DNA of 64,000 nt from Aldehydirespirator sp963662645 (GTDB lineage Bacteria; Actinomycetota; Acidimicrobiia; Acidimicrobiales; Aldehydirespiratoraceae): assembly GCA_963662645.2 (NCBI GenBank), contig OY759762.1:3534001-3598000 (forward strand). Reading direction: 5' to 3'. Below, in pieces: positions 42,270 to 50,343 of this stretch. Made by a program: the position numbers and the translations under genes. Numbering within the stretch: position 1 is the first letter of the stretch; every line of letters starts with the position of its first letter. The notes under the pieces are model-generated. The model was not told where the DNA came from, made no database searches, and saw only the letters and a list, made by a program, of their open reading frames with translations.

Positions 42270-43160
42270 CTAGCCGTTGGAGCGCTCGGATCGCAGGTGC
42301 TCGGCCAAAGCTGACATGTCGTGTTCGCCGAAACCGGCCTCGATGGCTTCCGCAATGACCATCCGGTTGAGCTCACCCTGCGGAAGGGCCGCGCCGACGC
42401 TCTCGGCCAGCGCCAGGGCCAGGTCCAGGTCCTTGCGGGCCAGGACCATCCGGAAGGCAACGGGAACCTCGCCGGGCTTCAGGAAGGCCTCCTGTCGGTA
42501 GTGCACGAACGGGGCCGCGATGGCGCTGTTGGCGAAGACCTCGTAGGCGCGAGCCCGTTCGATCCCGGCCGCCTCGGCGAGGACGAGAGCCTCCGAGACC
42601 GCTTGGCCGAGCCCGTAGACGATCGAGTTGACAGCCAGCTTGATGGTGGCGCCCGAGCCCACCGGCCCCATGTGATAGATCCGCGCGCTCATGGTTTCGA
42701 GCACGGGTCGGGCCGTCTCGATGTCGCGCGCCTCGCCTCCGGCCATGACCGTCAGGGTTCCTGCTTCGGCGAGCGCCACGCTTCCCGATACGGGAGCGTC
42801 GATGAAGCTGCTCCCCGCGCCGGCCACCGCGGCGGCCAACTCTGCGGCTTGACCCGGACTGATCGTGCTCATGTCCATGCAGACGGTTCCGGCTCGAAGC
42901 GACTGCGCCATGCCGCCCGAGCCCGTATAGAGATCCAGCAGCACGTCGCCGTCGGCCACCATCGTGATCACGACTTCAGCTTCTGCGGCGAGGATCGCCG
43001 GCGAAGCGGCCACCCGGGCTCCGCTGCGGTCGGCCAGAGTCTCGGACTTGGAGGCCGTGCGGTTCCACACCACCAGCGGGAACCCCGCAGCCGCGATGTT
43101 GGTCGCCATGGGAAGTCCCATGCTTCCCAACCCAACGAAACCGACCGTGGTCCCGCTCAT
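42270..43160 (-). CDS. 3-hydroxyisobutyrate dehydrogenase-family NAD(P) oxidoreductase
   Basis: 296 aa. Rossmann motif GFVGLGSMGLPMATNIAAAG, then the substrate-binding DAPVSGSVALAEAGTLTVM and catalytic Lys in GATIKLAVNSIVYG. Family members oxidise beta-hydroxy acids (3-hydroxyisobutyrate, tartronate semialdehyde, glucuronate). GGGGGC precedes the ATG. Downstream of the E1 genes with 36 nt gap, so likely in the same transcript. Confidence 0.9.
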   Translation of the reverse strand: MSGTTVGFVGLGSMGLPMATNIAAAGFPLVVWNRTASKSETLADRSGARVAASPAILAAEAEVVITMVADGDVLLDLYTGSGGMAQSLRAGTVCMDMSTISPGQAAELAAAVAGAGSSFIDAPVSGSVALAEAGTLTVMAGGEARDIETARPVLETMSARIYHMGPVGSGATIKLAVNSIVYGLGQAVSEALVLAEAAGIERARAYEVFANSAIAAPFVHYRQEAFLKPGEVPVAFRMVLARKDLDLALALAESVGAALPQGELNRMVIAEAIEAGFGEHDMSALAEHLRSERSNG

Positions 43161-43196
43161 ACTTGCCCCCGTTTCTCGGTTGTCGGCGATCCGTTG

Positions 43197-44174
43197 TCAG
43201 TCCAGGGTCTTCTCGACCACTTCCACGATGCGCGACACGGACGGGATGGTGGCGTCCTCCAGGCAGTCGGCCGAGGGCAGCGGGATGTGATCGGTGGTGA
43301 TTCGGATCACCGGCTGGTCCAGATCGAAGAAGGCTTCCTCCATGACTATGGAGGCCACTTCGGCGCCCCATCCACACAAGCGGGGGTTCTCCTCGACAGT
43401 GAAGACCCGGCCCGTCTGGCTGCAGGCGGCCAGCAGCGTCCGGGTGTCCAGGGGCACCAGGCAGCGCAGGTCGACCACGGTGGCCTCCACCCCGCGGCGG
43501 GCCAGGTCCTCGGCCGCGGCCACAGCTCTGGGAACCATGGCCGCCAGGGCCACGATGGTCAGGTCGGCGCCGGAGCGGACGATCGCAGCCTTGCCCAACT
43601 CGCCCACAAGCTCGCCGTCGGGGACCGGCCCCTTGGTGGGGAACAGCGCCTTGTGCTCGAAGAAGACGACCGGATCGGGGTCGCGGATGGACGCGGCCAT
43701 CAACTCGATGACGTCGCGTGGCGTCGACGGGGCCACCACCTTCAGGCCCGGCACCGACATGGCCCAGTTCTCGACGCTCTGGGAGTGCTGGGCGCCAAAG
43801 CGCACCCCCGCTCCGTTGGCCGTCCGGATCACCAGGGGGAGCTCGACCTGTCCATCGGTCATATAGCGGGTCTTGGCCACCTGGTTGGCGATCATGTCCC
43901 AGCACGTGGCCAGGAAGTCGGAGAACATGATCTCAGCTACGGGACGCAGACCGTTCATGGCCGCACCCATCGCCGCGCCGATGATCGCCTCCTCGGAGAT
44001 CGGGGTGTCGCGCACCCGTCTTGGGCCGAACCTCTCCAGGAGTCCTGTTGTGGTCTTGAACACGCCCCCGGCCGCCGCGACGTCCTCGCCGATGAAGTAC
44101 ACCGTCTCGTCCCGCTCCATCTCCTGGGCGAGCGCACGAGCCACCGCCTCTCGGTAGGTGATCAGTTCCGCCAT
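43197..44174 (-). CDS. 2-oxoacid (acetoin-type) dehydrogenase E1 beta subunit
   Basis: 325 aa. Transketolase pyrimidine and C-terminal domains: YFIGEDVAAAGGVFKTT, DTPISEEAIIGAAMGAAM, the His pair region GAQHSQSVENWAMSVPG, and EHKALFPTKG. Partner of the E1 alpha gene, overlapping it by 13 nt. Together they decarboxylate a 2-oxoacid or acetoin using ThDP. Confidence 0.93.
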   Translation of the reverse strand: MAELITYREAVARALAQEMERDETVYFIGEDVAAAGGVFKTTTGLLERFGPRRVRDTPISEEAIIGAAMGAAMNGLRPVAEIMFSDFLATCWDMIANQVAKTRYMTDGQVELPLVIRTANGAGVRFGAQHSQSVENWAMSVPGLKVVAPSTPRDVIELMAASIRDPDPVVFFEHKALFPTKGPVPDGELVGELGKAAIVRSGADLTIVALAAMVPRAVAAAEDLARRGVEATVVDLRCLVPLDTRTLLAACSQTGRVFTVEENPRLCGWGAEVASIVMEEAFFDLDQPVIRITTDHIPLPSADCLEDATIPSVSRIVEVVEKTLD

Positions 44175-45160
44175 GCCGACCCTCCGTCAGCCCACAGGTT
44201 GGTGCCGATCGCCGAGGTGGGAGGCAGGGGAGCGGCCTTGGCCTCTTCGACCGCCTCATGCATGGTCCTGTCCACCGCGGCCTCGATCTCTGCGAGGCGC
44301 TGGGCCTCCACGCCCGCGGCTAGGAGACGCTCCCTGTAGGCGGGAATCGGGTCGCGGGCCTTCCAGTCCGCCACCTCATCGTCGGGCCGGTAGGTTCCCG
44401 GGTCGGCCCGCGAGTGGCCGCCGTGGCGGTAGGTGGAGGCCTCGATGAGGCTGGGTCCGCCCCCTGCTCGGGCCTTGTCGATGGCGGATCGGGCCGTGTG
44501 GAACATCTCGTCGGCGTCGTTCCCGTCCACGAGGACGGAATCGAGTCCGTAGGCCTGAGCCCGGTCCGCGGCGGGATTCTCGACCGCCGTCACCGATCGG
44601 ATGGGTGTGTACTCCATGTACTGGTTGTTCTCGCACACGAACACGGCCGGCACCGACCACACCGCCGCCATGTTCAGAGCCTCGTGGAAGGCGCCGATGT
44701 TGGTGGCGCCGTCGCCGAAGAAGCACACGGCTGTCTGGCCGGTGCCCCGTTCCATCGCGGCCCAGGCCGCCCCGACCGCGATCGGCATGTGCGCTCCAAC
44801 TATGGCGTAGGAGCCCATCGCTCCCGCGGAGGCGTCGGTGAGATGCATGGATCCACCCTTGCCCCCGCAGATCCCCGAGCCCCGTCCGAACAGCTCGGCC
44901 ATCAGCCGGCTCGGGGGCGCTCCCCTGAGCAGCGTGTGATTGTGGCCCCGATAGGTGCAGAAGGTGAGGTCGTCGGGCCGCATCGCGGCCGCGAAGGCGG
45001 CCGCGATGGCCTCCTGCCCGATAGCCAGATGCGAGGTTCCCTTCACCAGTCCCGCGACGAACATCCGGTAGGCCAGTTCCTCGAATACCCGGGCCTCGAC
45101 CATCATCCGGTACAGATCGATCCGCTGGTCGAGGTCTACGGTCTCGTCGTTGTGGGACAT
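44162..45160 (-). CDS. 2-oxoacid (acetoin-type) dehydrogenase E1 alpha subunit
   Basis: 332 aa. ThDP/Mg motif GDGATNIGAFHEALN and the VCENNQYMEYTP loop, GGKGGSMHLTD and RHGGHSRADPGTYR. ATG at 45160 preferred: it lies 4 nt after the upstream stop, whereas the longer frame would need a TTG start inside the previous gene. Its E1 alpha/beta pair duplicates the activity of the fused protein at 14323. No E2 or E3 gene is seen near. Confidence 0.92.
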   Translation of the reverse strand: MSHNDETVDLDQRIDLYRMMVEARVFEELAYRMFVAGLVKGTSHLAIGQEAIAAAFAAAMRPDDLTFCTYRGHNHTLLRGAPPSRLMAELFGRGSGICGGKGGSMHLTDASAGAMGSYAIVGAHMPIAVGAAWAAMERGTGQTAVCFFGDGATNIGAFHEALNMAAVWSVPAVFVCENNQYMEYTPIRSVTAVENPAADRAQAYGLDSVLVDGNDADEMFHTARSAIDKARAGGGPSLIEASTYRHGGHSRADPGTYRPDDEVADWKARDPIPAYRERLLAAGVEAQRLAEIEAAVDRTMHEAVEEAKAAPLPPTSAIGTNLWADGGSAWRN

Positions 45161-45164
45161 GCTG

Positions 45165-46433
45165 TCAGTACTGGTTGGCAACTTGAAGACTCTCCGCGGG
45201 GAATAGCGTCACAACCTGGGGACCCTCGGCCGAACAGACCACCATCTCCTCGATTCGGGCCGCCGAGCGCCCGTCATCAGCCGGGCAGAAGGTCTCCAGC
45301 GCGAAGAACATGCCCTCCTTGAGCTCGATCGGGTTCTCTATGGAGTTGAGCCTGCTGATCACGGGGCGCTCGTGGACCGAGAGCCCCACCCCGTGGCCGA
45401 ACTGGAGGCCGAACGCTTCCATCTCGTCGGGGAACCCGAACTCTTGAGCCTCAGGCCACGACTCCGCGAGCACATCGGTTGTGGTTCCGGGCTTCACCAG
45501 GGCTATCGCCGCGTCTATCCACTCTCGAGCGCGCTTGTAGGCGTCCCGCTGGGCGGGCGTCGCCCGGCCCACCACGAACGTCCGGTAGTAGCAGGTCCGG
45601 TAGCCGTTGTGGGCCTGGATGATGTCGAAATAGGCGGTGTCGCCCGGGCGGATCAGACGGTCGGAGAAGACGTGGGGATGGGGGCTGCAGCGCTCCCCGG
45701 CGATTGAGTTGATCGCCTCGACGTGCTCGGAGCCCATCTCGTAGAGCCGTTTGTTGGCCAGGGCCACGATGTCGGACTCGCGCACCCCGGGCTTGAGCGC
45801 CTCGAAGATGTCGTGATACACCCCGTCCACCATCGCGGAGGCCTGTGTGAGCAGCATGATCTCGTCGGGGCTCTTGATCTCCCGAGCCTTGAGCATGACC
45901 TGCTGCCCGTTCCGCACGTCGATCCCGGCCTTCACCAACTCCAGGTACATCTCGGCCTCGGCCATGTCGACGCCGAGCGGCATGTCGGCGACGCCCTCGT
46001 CGCGCAGCACGTCACAGATCTCCCGGACGGCGCGCGCAACCAGCCCCGACTCGGGACCGATGGATCCGGCCAGGCCGGTGTTGCCTCCCACCGAATGGCC
46101 CGGCTCCAGCCACGGCGAGTGCAGCGTGTGGACCCGGGCCGCGGAACCGAAGTCCCAGATCCAGGGCTCGCCGGTCCGGGTCAGCAGCGCCCATCGCTCC
46201 ATCTTGTTGAAGGCCCAGTACCCGATGTGGGTGGCGGTCAGGTAGCGGATGTTGGCCGTGTCGAACACGAGGAGCGCTCCGAGGTCCGACTCCTCCAGCG
46301 CAGCCTTCGCCCTGTCCAGGCGGTAGCGCCGCAGCCGGTCGAAGTCCACGCGCTCCTCCCAGTCGACTGCCATCACGCCCGGTGAGGGTGTCGTCGCGAC
46401 CGGGAAGTCGCCGATCTGGTTGTCAGTGCTCAC
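45165..46433 (-). CDS. M24-family (pita-bread) protein with altered metal site
   Basis: 422 aa. N-terminal creatinase-like domain (DLGALLVFDTANIRYLT) and C-terminal pita-bread domain. Metal ligands kept: Asp270 (YFDII), His in FGHGVGLSVHERP, Glu in ALETFCP, Glu in RIEEMVV. The second Asp of the usual D(x)10D pair is Cys281 (GYRTCYYRTF). Members act as Xaa-Pro peptidases, creatinases or DMSP lyase DddP, whose N-terminal domain this resembles. With one ligand changed, dinuclear peptidase activity is doubtful. GTG start. Confidence 0.82.
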   Translation of the reverse strand: MSTDNQIGDFPVATTPSPGVMAVDWEERVDFDRLRRYRLDRAKAALEESDLGALLVFDTANIRYLTATHIGYWAFNKMERWALLTRTGEPWIWDFGSAARVHTLHSPWLEPGHSVGGNTGLAGSIGPESGLVARAVREICDVLRDEGVADMPLGVDMAEAEMYLELVKAGIDVRNGQQVMLKAREIKSPDEIMLLTQASAMVDGVYHDIFEALKPGVRESDIVALANKRLYEMGSEHVEAINSIAGERCSPHPHVFSDRLIRPGDTAYFDIIQAHNGYRTCYYRTFVVGRATPAQRDAYKRAREWIDAAIALVKPGTTTDVLAESWPEAQEFGFPDEMEAFGLQFGHGVGLSVHERPVISRLNSIENPIELKEGMFFALETFCPADDGRSAARIEEMVVCSAEGPQVVTLFPAESLQVANQY

Positions 46434-46452
46434 GGCTCAGCTCCCTTGCCAA

Positions 46453-47553
46453 CTATTCGACGGGCCATCCGCCGGTGGGACGCACCTGTTGGGTCCACGG
46501 ATCGATGAGCGTCTTGATCCGTTCGGCTCTGCCGTCAACCATCGGCCGCAGCCCGCTGCCCACGAGAGCGTCCAGCGGCAGGGCCACCGGTGCCACGTCG
46601 CTCCATCCGCCCTGGCGGCGCCCCACGAGCCGGGCCGCCTCCGCAAAGTCCGCGGCGAAGACATGGGCGTTGGTTCCGACGAGCGACACCTCGCGCAGTG
46701 TGAGCGAGCGGACATCGAGCGGAACGGGCTTGGCACCGAGGCCGACGGCAACCACCCGGCCCCGCGGCTCCACCGCCGCCAGTGCCGCCTGAAGTGCCTC
46801 GTCCACCCCGGTGACCTCGTAGATCACTTCGGCGGGTGCTTCCAGGGCGGCCCGAAGCTGCGAAGCGAGGTCCTCGCCGCGGTCCACCTCCACGGTGCGG
46901 TGCGCTCCCAGCGCGCCGGCGATCTGCAGTCTCTCGGCGGCGAGGTCGGCGGCGACCACCCGCATTCCCATCTCCGCCGCGGCGAAAACCAGGAACGCGC
47001 CCACTCCGCCGATCCCGATCACGACGACGGTGTCGCCGGGCTGCGGAGACCCCTGGAGCAGCGCGTGGTGGGCCACCGACATGGGCTGCACGAGGGCCGC
47101 GCCGTCATCGCCCAGTCCGTGCTCCTCAACCGGCAGGCAGATCGATGCCGGAACCGTCACATACTGGGCCAGGGCGCCGTTGCGTTGCAGGCCCACCGTG
47201 AAGTACTGCTCGCAGAAGTTGGTCAGCATCCGCGTGCAGGCCCGACACTGGCCGCAGGAGATGCCCGCGCCGCTGGCCACGACGGCGTCGTCGGGGAAGC
47301 CCTCGACGCCGTGGCCGCGGGACACCACCCGGCCCCCGAACTCGTGGCCGGGAACCATCGGCCCCAGATGCCCGGACCGCCGGCTGCGCCTGGAGATGGG
47401 AAACATCGTCGGGCCGTGACTCCACTCCGAGGCGTCGGTACCGCAGATGCCGGCCGCGTGCACCTCTATGAGCAGCTCGCCGGGACCAGGGTCGGGCACC
47501 TCCAAGTCCTCGATCCTGATGTCGCGGGAGCCGTGATACACGGCCGCTCGCAT
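46453..47553 (-). CDS. zinc-dependent medium-chain dehydrogenase
   Basis: 366 aa, MDR superfamily. Catalytic zinc site CGTDASEWSHG and GHEFGG; structural zinc loop CGQCRACTRMLTNFC; NAD site GIGGVGAFLVFAAAEMG. Resembles sorbitol/threonine/2,3-butanediol dehydrogenases. ATG at 47553 is preferred over a GTG two codons earlier because GGGAGG lies 9 nt from it. It probably oxidises a polyol or sugar alcohol delivered by the transporter. Confidence 0.92.
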   Translation of the reverse strand: MRAAVYHGSRDIRIEDLEVPDPGPGELLIEVHAAGICGTDASEWSHGPTMFPISRRSRRSGHLGPMVPGHEFGGRVVSRGHGVEGFPDDAVVASGAGISCGQCRACTRMLTNFCEQYFTVGLQRNGALAQYVTVPASICLPVEEHGLGDDGAALVQPMSVAHHALLQGSPQPGDTVVVIGIGGVGAFLVFAAAEMGMRVVAADLAAERLQIAGALGAHRTVEVDRGEDLASQLRAALEAPAEVIYEVTGVDEALQAALAAVEPRGRVVAVGLGAKPVPLDVRSLTLREVSLVGTNAHVFAADFAEAARLVGRRQGGWSDVAPVALPLDALVGSGLRPMVDGRAERIKTLIDPWTQQVRPTGGWPVE

Positions 47554-47608
47554 GCTCACGATCCTCCCAGCGATGCTCTGCCCGACGGTGCCATGTCCTG
47601 GACTCCGA

Positions 47609-48394
47609 TCAGAAGAAGACCTGCTCGCCGCCGGTGAGGTTGAGGCTGGCGCCGGTGGTGTAACAGGCGTCGTCGGAGGCGAGGAAGGCGGCCATGGCGC
47701 CGATGTCGGTGGCCGTCCCCAGACGCTTCATGGGGATGGTCTCGATGTGTTCTGCCAGCAATTCGTCGCGATCGCGGTTCGCGGAGGCCGCGGCGGCACC
47801 GAATCCGGTCTTGGTCATGTTGGTGAACATCGTGCCGGGGCAGATGGCGTTGACGGTGATGTTGTGCTCGGCGAGCTCCTTGGCCAGCACCTGGGTGAGT
47901 CCTACCACCGCGAACTTGGAAGCCGAGTAGATCCCCCATCCCTGCCAGGCCACCTTCCCGGTCTGGGAGGCCGTGTTGATGATCCGTCCCCAGTTGTGCT
48001 GCTTCATGATGTGGGCCGCGGCACGGGAGCAGGCCAGCACGCCGCGGACGTTCACCGAGAAGACCCTCTCGTACACGTCGTCGGGAGTGTCGATGACGGC
48101 GGCTATGGGCTGGGCGACGCCGGCGTTGTTGGCCAGAATGTCGAGGCGGCCGTATGTCTCGGCCACCGAGCGCATCTGATCTTCGACCTGGGCCGTGTCG
48201 GTGACATCCAGATGGATGGCCATGGGCTGCGCGCCCGATGGTGCCGCGGGAAGCGACGAGGCCACCTCGGAGGCGTCGAGCACGTCGGCGCACACCACGG
48301 CGGCCCCCTCGTCGGCAAACCTCCGAGCGATGCCCTCACCCAGCCCTCGGGATGCTCCGGTCACCAATGCGATCTTGTCGTCGAGCCGGCCCAT
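47609..48394 (-). CDS. short-chain dehydrogenase/reductase (SDR)
   Basis: 261 aa classical SDR: TGASRGLGEG, NNAGVAQP, INTASQTG (Ser), YSASK (Tyr, Lys), and DACYTTGASLNLTGG. Asp after strand 2 (CADVLDA) favours NAD. AAGGAGGG lies 7 nt before the ATG at 48394, which fixes the start. First gene of the minus-strand catabolic run down to 42270. Confidence 0.93.
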   Translation of the reverse strand: MGRLDDKIALVTGASRGLGEGIARRFADEGAAVVCADVLDASEVASSLPAAPSGAQPMAIHLDVTDTAQVEDQMRSVAETYGRLDILANNAGVAQPIAAVIDTPDDVYERVFSVNVRGVLACSRAAAHIMKQHNWGRIINTASQTGKVAWQGWGIYSASKFAVVGLTQVLAKELAEHNITVNAICPGTMFTNMTKTGFGAAAASANRDRDELLAEHIETIPMKRLGTATDIGAMAAFLASDDACYTTGASLNLTGGEQVFF

Positions 48395-48478
48395 GAAGCG
48401 CCCTCCTTGCCGCGGTAAGCGGGCAGCAGAATACAACACCTTGCCAGATGGACAAATCCGCCTCGGACCTGCCCTTAG

Positions 48479-48567
48479 AGGCCCTGCGGGTAGGCACGCA
48501 AACCCGACACCATACGGGCGGGGCCGTGGCCCGAGCGGCCCTCAGGTCGCAGCGAACAAGAGCGGGA
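48479..48567. repeat. intergenic repeat, copy B
   Basis: Second copy of the 58-bp core described at 42136-42222, in the same orientation, placed 85 nt upstream of the SDR start. 48395-48613 has no gene. An AT-richer patch (48428-48455) between the repeat and the gene may hold its promoter. Confidence 0.85.
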
Positions 48568-48618
48568 GACACTCCCTCGCAACACGACGGGCTTGCACCT
48601 AGCCGCGCGCCTTCTTAG

Positions 48619-50246
48619 CCTGGATCCACCGGCGCGGTGAGCGCTGTGGGGTTGGCGCGTCCACCGGAAAGGCCTCCTGACATGGGAGAATGCTGTTTGC
48701 AGTAACGGTCATTCCGGCCACGTGAGGAGGCACTTCCTGTGGGCAGCGTATCGGGTGGGATCGACGGGTTGGAGGTTCGTTTCGACGACGGGTCTTTGGT
48801 GGCGGATGCGGGGCTGTTGCTGGCGGGCACGGTGATGGACCGCCTCGGGCTGGAGGCGCTGATCGACGCGGCGGTGCGCCCGCCCGGGTCGGGGCGCGGC
48901 TCGGGGGCCAAGGCGCTGTCGGTGGCGGCGTCGATGCTGGTGGGCGGCTCGTTCATCGACGACGCGAGCAGGCTGCGGGCGGGCTCTGCTGGGGCGGTGC
49001 TGCCGTTTGAGCCGTTGGCGCCGTCGACTTTGGGGACATGGCTGCGCTCGTTCACGTGGGGACACGTGCGCCAGCTCGACCGCGCCGGCGAGCTGGCGCT
49101 CGGCCGGGCGTGGTCTTTGGGCGCGGCGCCCGACGCTGGGGAGATCACGGTGGATCTGGACTCCACGGTCTGTGAGGTCCACGGCACATCCAAGCAGGGC
49201 GCCGCCTACGGCCACACCGGCGTGTTGGGCTATCACCCGCTGGTCGCGGCCAGAGACGACACCGGCGAGATGGTCCACGTCCGGATGCGGTCCGGCAGCT
49301 CCCAGCGCGGCCACCTGCGGTTTGTGGCCGAGACCCTGGCGAGGCTGCGTCGTCTCGCTCCCGGCGCGGCGGTGACCGTGCGCGCCGACGCGGGGTTCTT
49401 CTCCTATGACATGATCGACGCCATCGAGGCCCGCGGCGCGTCGTATTCGATCACGATCCCGCAGAACTCCAAGGTCTCAGCAGCCATAGACGCCATCGGG
49501 GACAAAGCCTGGACGCCGATCCCCTACACCGAAGAAGGCATAGCGCAGGTCGCTGAGACCACCATCGAGACCGGCCGCCGCGACCCCGACGGCCCCCGCA
49601 AGCTGCGGCTGGTGGCGCGCCGCAGCCGCCTCACAGGCGCACAGGCAACCCTCTGGCCCGACTGGCGCCACCACTGCTTCATAACTGACCGCCACGACCT
49701 CGACACCGCCGCCGCCGACGCCTACCACCGAGACCACGCCCGAGTCGAGCTCGCCATTCGTGACCTCAAAGACAACGGCCTCGCCCACTGCCCCTCGGGC
49801 AGGTTCTTCGCCAACGCCGCCCACCTCGCCTGCGCCTCGCTCGCCCACAACATCGCCCGCTGGACCGCACGCCTCGGCCGCGCCCAGCACCCCGGCCGCC
49901 TCACCGTCGCCAACACACAAAAACAGCGGCTGCTCACCGTCTGCGGCCGCGTCGTCAACCACGGCCGACGACACATCCTGCGCCTGCCCGCCGACTGGCC
50001 CTGGCAGCACACCTTCACCCGAGCGCTGCGACACCTCCGCAACCTGCCCCTGCTCATCTGAACCCCCGAACCCAGGGGCCCGGCGTCCCCCAGCACCACC
50101 CCCAGCGCCACCAACCGCCAAAGCCCCAACCCCCGGCCCAGCACGCCCGCACCAGCCCGCGGCGCCCGGCGCCGCCCACCAGAACCCACCACGCGCCGAA
50201 CCAACCCCAACCCCCACCACACCAGCCGCCCACCGGTGGATCCAGG
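48619..50246 (+). mobile_element. complete IS1380-family insertion sequence
   Basis: 1628 bp bounded by perfect 14-bp inverted repeats: CCTGGATCCACCGG at 48619 and its complement ending at 50246. A 5-bp target duplication CTTAG flanks it (48614-48618 and 50247-50251). One transposase gene (48739-50061). The last 180 bp (50062-50235) are strongly C-rich on the plus strand and hold no gene. Both ends and the gene look intact, so it may be active. It inserted between an SDR gene and the CoA-transferase fusion gene. Confidence 0.93.
48739..50061 (+). CDS. IS1380-family transposase
   Basis: 440 aa DDE transposase with DDE_Tnp_1 fold. Candidate catalytic residues: Asp in VDLDSTVCEVHG, Asp in VRADAGFFSYDMI, and Glu in ARVELAIRDLKD, with the Y-x2-R-x3-E style spacing. 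The N-terminal half carries the DNA-binding part. GTG start with GAGGAGG upstream. No frameshift or internal stop. Confidence 0.93.
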   Translation: MGSVSGGIDGLEVRFDDGSLVADAGLLLAGTVMDRLGLEALIDAAVRPPGSGRGSGAKALSVAASMLVGGSFIDDASRLRAGSAGAVLPFEPLAPSTLGTWLRSFTWGHVRQLDRAGELALGRAWSLGAAPDAGEITVDLDSTVCEVHGTSKQGAAYGHTGVLGYHPLVAARDDTGEMVHVRMRSGSSQRGHLRFVAETLARLRRLAPGAAVTVRADAGFFSYDMIDAIEARGASYSITIPQNSKVSAAIDAIGDKAWTPIPYTEEGIAQVAETTIETGRRDPDGPRKLRLVARRSRLTGAQATLWPDWRHHCFITDRHDLDTAAADAYHRDHARVELAIRDLKDNGLAHCPSGRFFANAAHLACASLAHNIARWTARLGRAQHPGRLTVANTQKQRLLTVCGRVVNHGRRHILRLPADWPWQHTFTRALRHLRNLPLLI

Positions 50247-50343
50247 CTTAGGCATGTCCGACCATGGAGTTGCAGGGTCTCCAATGACTCAGGGAGCGAC
50301 GGCCGCGCAGCCATTCTCAGCGACAGACCACTAGGTTCGGTTC

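Noticed and set aside
45161..45181. TTG start seven codons earlier for the E1 alpha gene
   Set aside because: It would overlap the preceding gene by 17 nt and has a rare start codon; ATG at 45160 is adequate.
49477..50220. Gly/Val/Trp-rich frame on the minus strand of the insertion sequence
   Set aside because: Product of reading the C-rich tail backwards; overlaps the intact transposase.
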